NCBI GenBank assembly: GCA_030148425.1
Contig: JASBTM010000001.1
Coordinates: 1 to 64,000, forward strand
From: Hyphomicrobium sp.
GTDB lineage: Bacteria; Pseudomonadota; Alphaproteobacteria; Rhizobiales; Hyphomicrobiaceae
Direction of reading: 5' to 3'
Length of the DNA stretch: 64,000 nt
This document shows positions 26,716 through 35,313 of this stretch, one piece after another. Made by a program: the position numbers and the translations under genes. The stretch's first letter is position 1. Each line of letters begins with the position of its first letter. Under the pieces are notes generated by a model, which was not told the DNA's origin, did no database searches, and worked only from the letters and a program-made list of their open reading frames with translations.

Positions 26716-28758
26716 TCACGCGGCAGGCGGCGTCGCCCGGGCCGAGTGCGCCGTCCAGCGCATCAGCAGGGCGTGTAGGTCGCGGGCGTCGAACGGCTTG
26801 GCGAGATAGTCGTCCATGCCAGCGGCCCGGCAGCGTTCCCGGTCCTCCGCGAAGGCGTTGGCCGTCAGTGCAATGATCGGCGGGCAGGGAAGGCTTGGAT
26901 CGCCTCGCTCGGCAAACAGAGCCTTGATCGATTTGGTCGCGGTCAGGCCGTCGATCTCGGGCATGAGGACATCCATCAGGATCAGATCGAAGGCCGGACG
27001 TTTGCGTTCCAGCGTTTCCCACATCGCCGTAATAGCAGACCTTCCGTCGCCAACCGCGAAAGCTTCGCCTCCGGCCCGCTCGATGATCTTGGAAGCGAGA
27101 AGAGCGCTGATCTGATTGTCTTCGGCTACGAGAACACTGAACCTCGGTGCCGCCGCGCGGTGGCGGGAGACGTCTCCGGTGCGGGAGTCTGATCCTCCGG
27201 CGTATTCCAGGGTGGGTGCGACGCTCGCGGGCTCTCTTGCGCCGCGAAGCTCGAGAACGGCCGTAAAGACCGCGCCTTTGTGCGGTCCCGCCGGCGAGGC
27301 GACGATCTCGCCGGACATGGCTTGCGCGAGACGTTTCGAAATCGCCAATCCGAGGCCGGTGCCGCCTTGACTGCGCTGCGAGGCATTTTCTTCTTGTTCG
27401 AATTCTTCGAAAAGACGGCAGGCGGCGTCGGGTGAAAATCCGATGCCGGAATCCGAGACTTCAATCACGACCCTGACAACGTCCGGATCGGTTCCCTTGT
27501 CTTCCGCCAGATCCATCCGCACCGCGACGCCGCCCGTATCAGTGAATTTTATGGCGTTCGACAGAAGGTTCAGGATGATCTGCCGAAGCCGCATTTTATC
27601 TCCCTGAACCCATTCGGGCAGGCTTTCCGAAATCGTCGACGTGAACGACAGATTTTTAGCGGCGGCTTCAGGGGCCATGAGCTGCATCATCTGAGCGATG
27701 CAGTCCCGCAGCGAAAACACGTGGCTCGCCAGTTCGAGCTTGCCGGCTTCTATTTTGGAAAAATCCAGTATGCTGTCGAGCAGGCCCATCAGGGCGCGCG
27801 CCGAGTCGTCGGCGACCCGCGCGTAGTTTCGCTGTTCTGCGTTGAGCTTGGTGTCTCTCAAGAGGCTGATCATGCCGATGATGCCGTTCATCGGTGTTCG
27901 GATCTCATGGCTCATGGCTGCAAGGAAGCGCGATTTCTGCCGGTTCGCGGTTTCGGCGCGGTTGCGCGCTTCCCGGAGCTTCTCCTCGATCTCGCGTTCG
28001 ACGGTTACGTCGCGCCCGACGCGCTGAATTTCGATCTTGCCCTCGGGCGTTGCAACTTCTGTTTCGTCCCATGCGATCCAGCGCTTGCCTTTGCGCATCG
28101 GCAGAAGCTCAACGATGCGACGGCCTGGCCCGGACGAATTGATCGCCTGCTCCGTTCGCAAGGCGCGCGGACGATAGGGGGCGCCGAGAACCTCATCCCG
28201 AAAGAGGTCAAACGCTTCCAGGAAAGCCGAATTTGCAAAGGCGACGCGGCCGTCCGGCGAATATCGAATGATGAAATCCCGTTGCGCCTCGAGGAGCTCG
28301 CGATAGCGGACGGCGCTGTCTGAAAGCCGCCATTGCGCGTCCTTCAGATCTTCGACGCGGGCGTCTTCGGGCAGTGCGGGAGGGACTATTGTTCGTGATG
28401 TTGCGTTTCCGGCAGGGAGCGACCGTGCGAAGACGCAAAGCATGCCTGCCGTGAGCGTTGCCGCGCCGATGAGAGCGGCGAAAACACTGGCATCGAGACC
28501 GGAGCGCGTCGTCGCGAGGCCGACGACGAGCAGCAGCAGGCCCGCAACGGCTGCGATCAGTCCGCGAATGCGGAACGCCAAAATTTTTCGCTTACCGTCC
28601 CGGGGCAGAGCATACTTGCTGATGCCGAACGTGACGGGCCGCGAGTCAAACGATTTTCGCAACAATGTTGTGGCCCCTAAATCCGGGGCGACAGTCGTCC
28701 AGTGCTCTTTTACAGAATCTAAAGAGACGTGGTTAAACCCGGCACATGCACCACACAA
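26716..28758 (-). CDS. hybrid sensor histidine kinase/response regulator
   Basis: A 680-aa membrane-bound signalling protein. Two transmembrane segments (about 65-85 and 90-112) with almost no periplasmic loop are followed by a PAS domain (about 150-265), HisKA with AAMSHEIRTPMNG, an HATPase domain (LLSNAIKFTDTGG, GTGLGLAISKRL) and a C-terminal receiver with the phospho-accepting Asp in LILMDVLMPE. The architecture suggests it senses a cytoplasmic or membrane signal and relays phosphate onward, but the partner is not here. The start is uncertain: TTG at 28758 is the longest choice and no ATG lies before the first membrane segment. Confidence 0.9.
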   Translation of the reverse strand: MCGACAGFNHVSLDSVKEHWTTVAPDLGATTLLRKSFDSRPVTFGISKYALPRDGKRKILAFRIRGLIAAVAGLLLLVVGLATTRSGLDASVFAALIGAATLTAGMLCVFARSLPAGNATSRTIVPPALPEDARVEDLKDAQWRLSDSAVRYRELLEAQRDFIIRYSPDGRVAFANSAFLEAFDLFRDEVLGAPYRPRALRTEQAINSSGPGRRIVELLPMRKGKRWIAWDETEVATPEGKIEIQRVGRDVTVEREIEEKLREARNRAETANRQKSRFLAAMSHEIRTPMNGIIGMISLLRDTKLNAEQRNYARVADDSARALMGLLDSILDFSKIEAGKLELASHVFSLRDCIAQMMQLMAPEAAAKNLSFTSTISESLPEWVQGDKMRLRQIILNLLSNAIKFTDTGGVAVRMDLAEDKGTDPDVVRVVIEVSDSGIGFSPDAACRLFEEFEQEENASQRSQGGTGLGLAISKRLAQAMSGEIVASPAGPHKGAVFTAVLELRGAREPASVAPTLEYAGGSDSRTGDVSRHRAAAPRFSVLVAEDNQISALLASKIIERAGGEAFAVGDGRSAITAMWETLERKRPAFDLILMDVLMPEIDGLTATKSIKALFAERGDPSLPCPPIIALTANAFAEDRERCRAAGMDDYLAKPFDARDLHALLMRWTAHSARATPPAA

Positions 28759-28807
28759 AAAATCTGATGAATGTTTCCGAGGCGCACAGCATTTGTGATT
28801 TGCGAGA

Positions 28808-29038
28808 TCACAACCGGCGTAGGTCGGCGTCCGTCAGCTTTCGTGCGGCTTCCTCGATCATCAGCGGCACGCCGTTGCGAATGGGAAATGCGAGCCCGGC
28901 GGCTTTGCTCAAAAGCTCGCGCGCTGCGGCGTCGTAGATGAGCCGGGTTTTAGTCAGTGGACAGACGAGAAGCTCAAGAAGCTTCGGATCGACAGCGGTT
29001 CCGTCGTCTAAGGAAGTCTCGTCGCTATTGTCATTCAT
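28808..29038 (-). CDS. Trm112-family small protein (YcaR-like)
   Basis: A 76-aa protein with the Trm112/UPF0434 pattern [14 protein letters not shown], then [19 protein letters not shown]. Homologues act as small activating partners of methyltransferases or are of unknown function in bacteria. The zinc-site cysteines are reduced to one, as in many bacterial members. It starts 14 bp after the LON-domain gene, so they probably form an operon. Confidence 0.88.
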   Translation of the reverse strand: MNDNSDETSLDDGTAVDPKLLELLVCPLTKTRLIYDAAARELLSKAAGLAFPIRNGVPLMIEEAARKLTDADLRRL

Positions 29039-29052
29039 GGCGCTCTCGGAGG

Positions 29053-29736
29053 CTATTGCAGCGTCGTGCCGCTGCTGCCGTTCGAAGCCAAGTCAATTTC
29101 TGCGAGCGCAACAAGGACTTCGGCGCGCGACCGCAAATCCTTGGCTTCGAGGAGCGCCTGCTTTTCTTCCGGTCCGTAAGGACACATGACCGATAGGGCG
29201 TTGATCAAAAATTCGTTCGACGCGCGCTGGATGGTCGACCAATCGGTTTTGAGACGGTTGGCGTCGAGGTAAGTGCGCAGAACGCGCAGCAGGTTCTGGC
29301 GATCGACCATCTCCTCCCCCAAGCCTTCGGTCAGGTCGCTGGCGAACTTGTCGTAGCTGACGCTCATGATGCGGTAGGGCAACTCGCTTTCGGCCTCGCC
29401 GACGCACTGAAACCGGGTGATGCCCGTCAGCGTGATGATCAGATGGCCGTCGTCGAGTTCCTGATACGACGTCACGCGACCGGCGCAGCCGACGGAGCGG
29501 AGCGCGGCCGACTTGTCGGCCGGGCTTTCCTGGTCATCGTCGCCCGAAACGACGGGCTGCAGGATGCCGATTATCCGCGCGCCCGACATCGCGTGGTCGA
29601 TCATCTCGAGGTAACGCGGCTCGAAAATATTCAGCGGCAGCGTTGCGCGCGGCAACAGAATAGCACCGCGGAGAGGAAAAATCGGAATCCTCGGCGGCAG
29701 ATCGGCGGGGCGGCGGTAGCGTTCCGTAAGCGTCAA
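29053..29736 (-). CDS. LON peptidase substrate-binding domain protein
   Basis: A 227-aa stand-alone LON N-terminal (PUA-like) domain: [30 protein letters not shown] at the start and the C-terminal helical part ending EARDLR-like. There is no protease or ATPase domain. The function of these proteins is not established; substrate binding for proteolysis is a guess from homology. It lies between cnoX and the Trm112-like gene in a conserved alphaproteobacterial order. Confidence 0.9.
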   Translation of the reverse strand: MTLTERYRRPADLPPRIPIFPLRGAILLPRATLPLNIFEPRYLEMIDHAMSGARIIGILQPVVSGDDDQESPADKSAALRSVGCAGRVTSYQELDDGHLIITLTGITRFQCVGEAESELPYRIMSVSYDKFASDLTEGLGEEMVDRQNLLRVLRTYLDANRLKTDWSTIQRASNEFLINALSVMCPYGPEEKQALLEAKDLRSRAEVLVALAEIDLASNGSSGTTLQ

Positions 29737-29767
29737 GAGGGAGCGTCTCCGCTAGGCATCGGCTGGA

Positions 29768-30682
29768 TCAACTAAACAGGATCGATGATAGCCTGCGGCG
29801 CCCTTCGGTCACCAGAGGCTCTTTCGGACCCCAGGCGTCGAAAAACTGCAGAAGCTGCTTGCGGGCGGCTTCATCGTTCCATTTTTGGTCCATCCTGACG
29901 AGATCGAGAAGAAGTTCAAGTGCGTCCTGACGGTCGCCGGTCGCGCCCAATCCGACGGCGAGGTCGAGGCGGGCCTGATAATCCTTAGGGTTTTTGGCGA
30001 CGCGCTCGCGGAGTTCGGCAAGCTCGCCGGTATCGGCGCCCTTCTGGGCAAGCAGGATCGCCGCTTCGACGCTTTTTACCGCGGCAAGCTCGCGCTTCTC
30101 GGGCGGTACGAGTTCCAGGGTCTGGCTGGCGCGTTCGACGTCTCCGCTCTTCATGTAGCAGGTCGCGAGACCTGCCAGCGCTTCGGCGTTGGTGCGATCT
30201 TCCTCGAGAATGCTGGCGAAAACCTCTGCCGCGCCTTGCAGGTCGTTCTGCTCAAGCAACTCTTCGCCAGTTTTCAGAATATCGGCGACGCTGATTTCGG
30301 CGTCGTCGGCCACGAGGCGGTCGACAAAGGCCTTGATCGCGCTTTCCGGCTGCACTCCGACGAAGCCGTCAATCGGCTGACCGTCGCGGAAGGCGTAGAC
30401 GGTCGGCAAAGACTGGATCCGGAGCTGAGCCGAAATCGCCTGGTTCTCGTCGACATTGACTTTGACAAGGCGCACCTTGCCGCCGTAGCTGCGGACGATC
30501 TTTTCGATCACCGGCGTCAGCTGTTTGCACGGCCCGCACCAGGCCGCCCAGAAGTCGACAATAACCGGAACCGACTTCGACGCATCGAGAACGTCGGCCT
30601 TAAAGGTTGCGGTCGTCGAATCCTTGATGACGTCGGCAGCACCGGGCGCGCCGAATTCCGTGCCTTTTGCGCCAAATTCCAT
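29768..30682 (-). CDS. cnoX: chaperedoxin (thioredoxin-TPR protein)
   Basis: A 304-aa protein with an N-terminal thioredoxin domain and a C-terminal TPR-like region (from about residue 145). It is related to CnoX/YbbN, which protects proteins from hypochlorous-acid damage and hands them to chaperonins. The active site is a complete WCGPC (about residues 48-52), unlike E. coli YbbN, which lacks the CXXC redox pair. That suggests genuine redox activity here, as reported for the Caulobacter homologue. A strong GGAGGAG precedes the ATG. Confidence 0.93.
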   Translation of the reverse strand: MEFGAKGTEFGAPGAADVIKDSTTATFKADVLDASKSVPVIVDFWAAWCGPCKQLTPVIEKIVRSYGGKVRLVKVNVDENQAISAQLRIQSLPTVYAFRDGQPIDGFVGVQPESAIKAFVDRLVADDAEISVADILKTGEELLEQNDLQGAAEVFASILEEDRTNAEALAGLATCYMKSGDVERASQTLELVPPEKRELAAVKSVEAAILLAQKGADTGELAELRERVAKNPKDYQARLDLAVGLGATGDRQDALELLLDLVRMDQKWNDEAARKQLLQFFDAWGPKEPLVTEGRRRLSSILFS

Positions 30683-30709
30683 TGAGCCAATCTCCTCCCC
30701 GCCAAAACC

Positions 30710-31207
30710 TTAAGCTGCGGTCAGCACCATGACGCGGGGTTCATGGCCGGTGCTGCGAATGAACCGCAAAAGATCATCACGCGCAATGTTTGTAGTCGCT
30801 GTGTTTTCAAGCGGATGACAGTTGAGCGTATCGGCCGCCATCAGAGCATCGTCGAAGACGATTTTCACACGTTCTTCGACATCGTTGATCACGGCGAACG
30901 CTGTCACCGAACCGGGTGTGATGCCCAGGGTTTCCATGAGCAACTCAGGCTTGCCGAAGGAAAACCGGCCTGCGCCCAATCGCTTCGAGAGCGCCTTGAG
31001 ATCGACCCGCGTCTCGCTATTGGCAATGACGAGGAAAAGCGCACCCTTGTCGTCCTTCAGAAACAAGTTCTTCGTATGTGCGCCGGGCAGCGGAATTTCG
31101 ACCTTGTCGCTTTCGGCTACGGAAAAGACGGCCTGATGGTCGACAGTTTCTGTCTGAATTCCGAGCTCCGTGAGGGTCGAGAAGAGCTGGGCGCGGCTTA
31201 TAGGCAT
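30710..31207 (-). CDS. YbaK/ProX-domain aminoacyl-tRNA editing deacylase
   Basis: A 165-aa stand-alone editing domain of the ProXp-ala type that removes alanine wrongly attached to tRNA-Pro. The family pattern VFSVAESDKVEIPLPGAHTKNLFLKD is followed by LGITPGSVTAFAVIND. It lies between cnoX and tRNA-Gly on the minus strand. Substrate assignment within the YbaK family is inference from the motif. Confidence 0.9.
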   Translation of the reverse strand: MPISRAQLFSTLTELGIQTETVDHQAVFSVAESDKVEIPLPGAHTKNLFLKDDKGALFLVIANSETRVDLKALSKRLGAGRFSFGKPELLMETLGITPGSVTAFAVINDVEERVKIVFDDALMAADTLNCHPLENTATTNIARDDLLRFIRSTGHEPRVMVLTAA

Positions 31208-31388
31208 GGGGTGAGAGCTTCTTTCTGCGGACTTTCGATATTACCGCCGGGAACTCCGCCGAGGGCCGGCAATATATAGGGCTGCGGCCCGTTTTTGCTG
31301 CCGTGACACAGGGGCTTGCATTGGCTCCGCACTTGCGCCATAAGGCGGGTCTTCCGCCGCCGCAAGGCGGCGTAAGCATTCTGGACAT

Positions 31389-31463
<75 letters not shown>

Positions 31464-31681
31464 GGCATCTATCGATTTCAGCCATACCTCCTGAAATCAT
31501 TCGTTGCGCGCTTCGTTGGAAGCCCGCGACTGGCGGCTGCGCCGCTGCCACACTCTTGCCGGGTATTAGGCTTTCGGCCTCTTCTTACGAAACTGTATGG
31601 GCAGGCTTCGATGGGCCGCCGCTATAGGTACCTCCTCGCTCGGCGTCAAATCGACGCTTACGATCAAGGGGAGACAACTTC

Positions 31682-31888
31682 ATGAAAACGACGTTGAAAG
31701 TGGCCCTCGCCGCTGCGGCGATGGTTCTTGGAGCCGGACTCGCGAACGCAGCAAGCGTCAGCGGTAACGTTCAATCGCTGAAGATCATCTCGGAAAATTC
31801 TGCGGTTGCGCAGCATGTCTACTGGAGTCGCTGGCACCATCGTCGCTGCTGGTGGAGACATGGTCGCCGTTTCTGCCGCCGCTGGTAG
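31682..31888 (+). CDS. small secreted basic peptide with Trp/Arg/Cys-rich tail
   Basis: A 68-aa product with a clear Sec signal peptide (MKTTLKVALAAAAMVLGAG, cleavage near ANA-AS), leaving a mature peptide of ~45 aa that ends in a RCWWRHGRRFCRRW-type tail. The two cysteines could form a disulfide. A nearly identical tail ends the otherwise different protein at 61048-61398. GGGGAG precedes the ATG and a terminator follows the stop, so it is a single-gene unit. Function unknown. Confidence 0.8.
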   Translation: MKTTLKVALAAAAMVLGAGLANAASVSGNVQSLKIISENSAVAQHVYWSRWHHRRCWWRHGRRFCRRW

Positions 31889-31896
31889 TCTCGATC

Positions 31897-31927
31897 TACG
31901 GCGCCCTCGCGGCGCCGTATTTCTTTC
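31897..31927 (+). terminator. intrinsic terminator of the small secreted peptide gene
   Basis: A 9-bp stem TACGGCGCC / GGCGCCGTA with a 5-base loop, followed by TTTCTTTC on the plus strand, 8 bp after the stop codon. Confidence 0.9.
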
Positions 31928-32013
31928 GTGCCGCTGACTCGCTTCAGACTCGCCGCTGCCATCGAGAGGGAGAATAAATACACCGGGCTGGACTTTGAAA
32001 AGGTGCAACTCGC

Positions 32014-32199
32014 TTGAAACGCTTCGTGCAGTCTCTCCAGGCAGCGCTCGTCTGCACAATCCTCGTGGCGCTTATCTTCAGCATCCCAGTGGTGATGGCC
32101 GCCACGCCGATCCACCTCGACGTTTCGTTCGTCAATCCGGTGCATTTTCTGACGGAACACTGGGTCGGGGCGGGACAAATGCCGTCCAACGCGCTCTAG
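32014..32199 (+). CDS. possible small membrane or exported peptide
   Basis: A 61-aa frame from a TTG at 32014 with a hydrophobic segment at about residues 10-29 (ALVCTILVALIFSIPVVMA), reading like a signal peptide followed by a ~30-aa polar tail. AAGGTG lies about 10 nt upstream. It has no ATG and no recognisable family. I include it because the hydrophobic stretch is signal-like and the frame fills the gap between two terminators, but it could be chance. Confidence 0.35.
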   Translation: MKRFVQSLQAALVCTILVALIFSIPVVMAATPIHLDVSFVNPVHFLTEHWVGAGQMPSNAL

Positions 32200-32237
32200 T
32201 TCAAAAAGTCAGATGAGGGGAAAGCTGTCCCCAATGC

Positions 32238-32261
32238 GAAACCGGCCCCGAAAGGGGCCGG
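32238..32261 (-). terminator. terminator after the Gly/His-rich gene
   Basis: An 8-bp perfect GC stem CCGGCCCC / GGGGCCGG with a GAAA loop (32242-32261), followed on the minus strand by TTTCG. It lies 13 bp beyond the stop of the gene at 32275-32691. Confidence 0.7.
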
Positions 32262-32274
32262 CGTCGAGCTTTTG

Positions 32275-32691
32275 TCAGTAGTAGCAGTAAGGATTATAGC
32301 GGCGATCGTAATAATCGTAGCACTCGTCGTATCCGTAGCCGTAGTACGGGCCGCCATAGTAGAAGCCGGGGCCCCAGCCGTAATATCCGCCTCGCCAGCC
32401 GCGATGGCGCCATCCGCCGCCGTGCCATCCCCGGCCGTAACCGCGGGCAAAGCGACCGCCCTGCCAGCCGCCTCCGCCATGCCATCCACCGCCGCGCCAA
32501 CCGCCGCCGCGGAAGCCACCACCTCCGTGCCAGCCACCGCCTCCTCCGTGCCAGCCTCCACCGCCGCCATGCCATCCACCGCCACCGCCGTGGAAACCAC
32601 CGCCGCCGTGACCGGCTTCAGCGGTCGCGGAGAAGCCGACTACGGCCAACGCCGCGACGGCGCCGGTGAGCGCCTTTTTCCATTTTTCCAT
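32275..32691 (-). CDS. exported Gly/His/Tyr-rich repeat protein
   Basis: A 138-aa protein with a signal peptide (ALTGAVAALAVVGFSATAEA), then a low-complexity mature part. Three near-identical WHGGGGG units at residues ~38-58 are followed by RGGGW/HGGGGW variants and a Tyr-rich tail (YYGGPYYGYGYDE). The DNA shows matching ~21-bp tandem repeats at about 32515-32585. Histidine-glycine repeats suggest metal binding or an adhesive envelope component; that is inference. GGAGCT lies 7 nt before the ATG. Confidence 0.85.
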   Translation of the reverse strand: MEKWKKALTGAVAALAVVGFSATAEAGHGGGGFHGGGGGWHGGGGGWHGGGGGWHGGGGFRGGGWRGGGWHGGGGWQGGRFARGYGRGWHGGGWRHRGWRGGYYGWGPGFYYGGPYYGYGYDECYDYYDRRYNPYCYY

Positions 32692-33105
32692 TTTTGAGCT
32701 CCATTCGAGTCCGCATCGCTATTCTTGCGACCGCCGGCAACAATAACGTGGTGTCATTAAACGGTGTTTCCAACGTATCCGTGCCAATTGCGCATATCTG
32801 GCAGGCGCCCGTGGATGACCGAAATCAAGATAAACCTTTCGTTACCGGCGGTGTTTGCAATGGTCGTGCGAGGCGGGGAAGTATTCTCGACAGTCAGCAC
32901 AAGTCCCGGTGCGTTCAGCTGCCTGAAAACCCAGAACCACGCGGGGAGAAATTCTTTAAGTTCGTGTTGCCCTTAAGTATTGCCGGTGTCGCTTGAACGT
33001 CACAGAAGAAAATCATACCACAGACGTTCGGCTGGCCAGATTCGCCCAGAGGCCCGCCTGCTTCCGTAAGATTTTCCTTGCTCAGCCACGAGGACCACAA
33101 GCGCC
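32692..33105 (+). other. 414-bp intergenic region without a convincing gene
   Basis: It must hold the divergent promoters of the Gly/His-rich gene (minus) and lemA (plus). A 100-codon plus-strand frame starts 3 bp from the divergent start codon but has no ribosome-binding site and no protein-like composition, so I did not call it. No hairpin terminator was seen. Confidence 0.5.
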
Positions 33106-33726
33106 ATGATCGCCAGCCCGACAAAGATCTTTGTCCGACCGATAATGTTTTTTGCGCTCATTGCCGCCGCGTTGTCGCTGGCAGGCTGCGGGGTCAACAC
33201 CATCCCGACGAAGGAGCAGCAAGCGAAGGCCGCATGGAGCGAGGTGCTGAACCAGTACAAGCGTCGAACCGATCTCATTCCCAATCTCGTCGAGACGGTG
33301 AAGGGTTTCGCAGATCAGGAGAAGAGCGTGCTGACGGAAGTCACGAAGGCGCGCGAGCAGACGACGAACATTCAGCTGCCGCCCGATATCCTGACCAATC
33401 CGGATGCGATGAAGAAATTCCAGGATGCACAGGCGACGCTCTCGGGCGCACTCGGACGACTGATGGCCGTTGTCGAACGCTACCCGGATATCAAGTCCGG
33501 CCAGAACTTCCTTGCCTTGCAGAGCGAGCTTGCAGGTACCGAAAACCGCATCGCCATCGCACGGCGTGACTACATCACCGCCGTGCAGGGCTACAACACC
33601 GAAATCAACACGTTCCCGGGCCGTCTCTGGAAGATGGCGCTCTATCCGCAAGCGAAGGATATGGCGACCTTCGACATCTCGCCGGAAGAGCAGAAGGTGC
33701 CCAAGGTCGATTTCAGCAAGCCTTGA
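33106..33726 (+). CDS. lemA: LemA-family lipoprotein
   Basis: A 206-aa protein with a signal peptide ending in a lipobox (LAGC, Cys near residue 28) and a long helical LemA domain (WSEVLNQYKRRTDLIPNLVETVKGFADQEK). LemA proteins are membrane-anchored helical bundles of unclear function that are very often encoded next to TPM-domain proteins, as here. It ends 38 bp before the first TPM gene. Confidence 0.94.
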   Translation: MIASPTKIFVRPIMFFALIAAALSLAGCGVNTIPTKEQQAKAAWSEVLNQYKRRTDLIPNLVETVKGFADQEKSVLTEVTKAREQTTNIQLPPDILTNPDAMKKFQDAQATLSGALGRLMAVVERYPDIKSGQNFLALQSELAGTENRIAIARRDYITAVQGYNTEINTFPGRLWKMALYPQAKDMATFDISPEEQKVPKVDFSKP

Positions 33727-33764
33727 GCCCCCGCGCACATCAACCCGGTCGGGAGCTTCGTCCG

Positions 33765-34610
33765 ATGGCCGGCGTTTCGAACGCCACTCGGTTGTCGATC
33801 TTGCGCAGCGGTGCGTTTGCATCGCTGTGCGCGTTCATGGCTTGCTTCGCATTAGCGATTGCGGTGCTGGTTCATCCGGCTCAGGCCGATCCGAGTTATC
33901 CGGAGCTTCAAGGGCGGATAACGGACGAGGCTGGTCTTCTAACGCCGGACGAGAAGACCGATCTCGAAACCGATCTCGCATCTCTCGAGCAGACCTCGAC
34001 GGATCAGCTCGCGGTCGTGACGGTGAAATCGCTGCAGGGTTATTCGATCGAGGATTACGGCATCGGCCTCGCGCGGAAGTGGGGCATCGGTCAAAAGGGC
34101 AAGGACAACGGCGTCCTACTGATCGTCGCGCCAAACGATCGCAAGGTGCGGATCGAAGTCGGCCGGCGGCTCGAACCCTTCATGACCGACACGATGTCGG
34201 CTCTGATTATCCAGAACGCCATTCTGCCGAAGTTTCGTCGCGGCGATTATGCGGGCGGCATCAAGGACGGCATTCGCGACATCAAATCGGTTCTGCTTGG
34301 CGACGCCGAAGAAGTTAAACGGCGAGCCGTCGGCGCGCGAACGCCGGAAGACGATCCGATGGTGATGATCCACATCGTCCTCTTCCTGCTGATCGTGGCT
34401 TTCATCATATGGGTGAACTATCGCAACGCTCAGGCCATGCGTGCGGGAGTACCCGGCGGTCCCCGGCGCCGCGGCGGCGCAATCATCATTCCCGGAGGTT
34501 CCGGCGGCTGGGGCGGGGGATGGTCGAGCGGTGGCGGCGACAGCGGCGGAGGCGGCTGGTCGGGTGGCGGTGGCGATTTTGGCGGCGGCGGGGCTTCGGG
34601 AGGCTGGTAG
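33765..34610 (+). CDS. TPM-domain membrane protein (YgcG family)
   Basis: A 281-aa protein: N-terminal signal/anchor (about residues 15-38), TPM domain (ITDEAGLLTPDEKTDLE, DNGVLLIVAPNDRKVRIEVGRRLE), a transmembrane helix near residue 205-222, and a Gly/Ser/Trp-rich C-terminal tail. TPM domains of this family have been tied to membrane-protein turnover and photosystem repair in other organisms; the role here is unknown. I chose the ATG at 33765, with GGGAGC upstream, over a TTG at 33723 overlapping lemA. Confidence 0.92.
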   Translation: MAGVSNATRLSILRSGAFASLCAFMACFALAIAVLVHPAQADPSYPELQGRITDEAGLLTPDEKTDLETDLASLEQTSTDQLAVVTVKSLQGYSIEDYGIGLARKWGIGQKGKDNGVLLIVAPNDRKVRIEVGRRLEPFMTDTMSALIIQNAILPKFRRGDYAGGIKDGIRDIKSVLLGDAEEVKRRAVGARTPEDDPMVMIHIVLFLLIVAFIIWVNYRNAQAMRAGVPGGPRRRGGAIIIPGGSGGWGGGWSSGGGDSGGGGWSGGGGDFGGGGASGGW

Positions 34611-34647
34611 CAATGACGAGAGAAACGCAAGCAGGTGGCCTCGAACG

Positions 34648-35268
34648 ATGAGCTTCATCAGCCCTAAAGATGCGGAGCGTGTTTCCGCGGCCATCACCAA
34701 AGCCGAGCGCTCGACGTCCGGCGAAATCGTTGCTGTGGTCGCAGATCAGAGCAGCCGATATGAACATGTCCCGTTCATGTGGGCGGCGCTCCTGGCGCTG
34801 ATCATTCCATGGCCGCTTATCCATTTCACGTGGATGAACGTGCAGTGGATTTTTCTGCTTCAGCTGCTCGTCTTTCTCGGACTTCTGGCGCTTGCCTGGC
34901 ATCCGAATGTCCGGATGTCGCTCGTGCCGAAGTCGATCCTGAATGCCAATACGCGGCGGCGCGCGAGCGAACAATTTCTTGCGCAAAATCTTCATACGAC
35001 GACGGGGCGGACCGGGGTTCTGGTTTTCGTGTCGGTCGCGGAACAGCGTGTAGAGATCATTGCCGATAGCGGTATCGACGCGCTGGTGCCGAAGGGGACA
35101 TGGCAGACAATCGTCGACGATTTCACGCGCGAGATCAGCGCGGGCCGGACGGTCGAAGGTTTCGAGCAGGCTATTGCTCGCATCGGCGAGCTTCTGGCGG
35201 CGCATTTCCCTCCCGGCAGCATCGACCCGAACGAGCTGCCCGATCATCTTATCGTCTTACGAAGCTGA
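34648..35268 (+). CDS. second TPM-domain protein with two membrane helices
   Basis: A 206-aa protein. The TPM domain is split around two transmembrane helices (about residues 43-60 and 65-85): KAERSTSGEIVAVVAD before, and TGRTGVLVFVSVAEQRVEIIADSGIDALVPKGTWQ after. AGGTGG precedes the ATG at 34648. It follows the first TPM gene by 37 bp, making a lemA-TPM-TPM operon whose products probably act together in the inner membrane. Confidence 0.92.
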   Translation: MSFISPKDAERVSAAITKAERSTSGEIVAVVADQSSRYEHVPFMWAALLALIIPWPLIHFTWMNVQWIFLLQLLVFLGLLALAWHPNVRMSLVPKSILNANTRRRASEQFLAQNLHTTTGRTGVLVFVSVAEQRVEIIADSGIDALVPKGTWQTIVDDFTREISAGRTVEGFEQAIARIGELLAAHFPPGSIDPNELPDHLIVLRS

Positions 35269-35313
35269 TGGATTGAGCGCGAAGCACACAATCAGTCCGG
35301 TGAGGGGGAATTC

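Noticed and set aside
32490..32590. Possible CRISPR-like repeats
   Set aside because: The repeats are contiguous ~21-bp in-frame units without spacers and encode WHGGGGG; they are coding tandem repeats.
32694..32996. 100-codon plus-strand frame in the lemA upstream region
   Set aside because: Starts 3 bp from a divergent start codon, has no ribosome-binding site, and composition is unconvincing.
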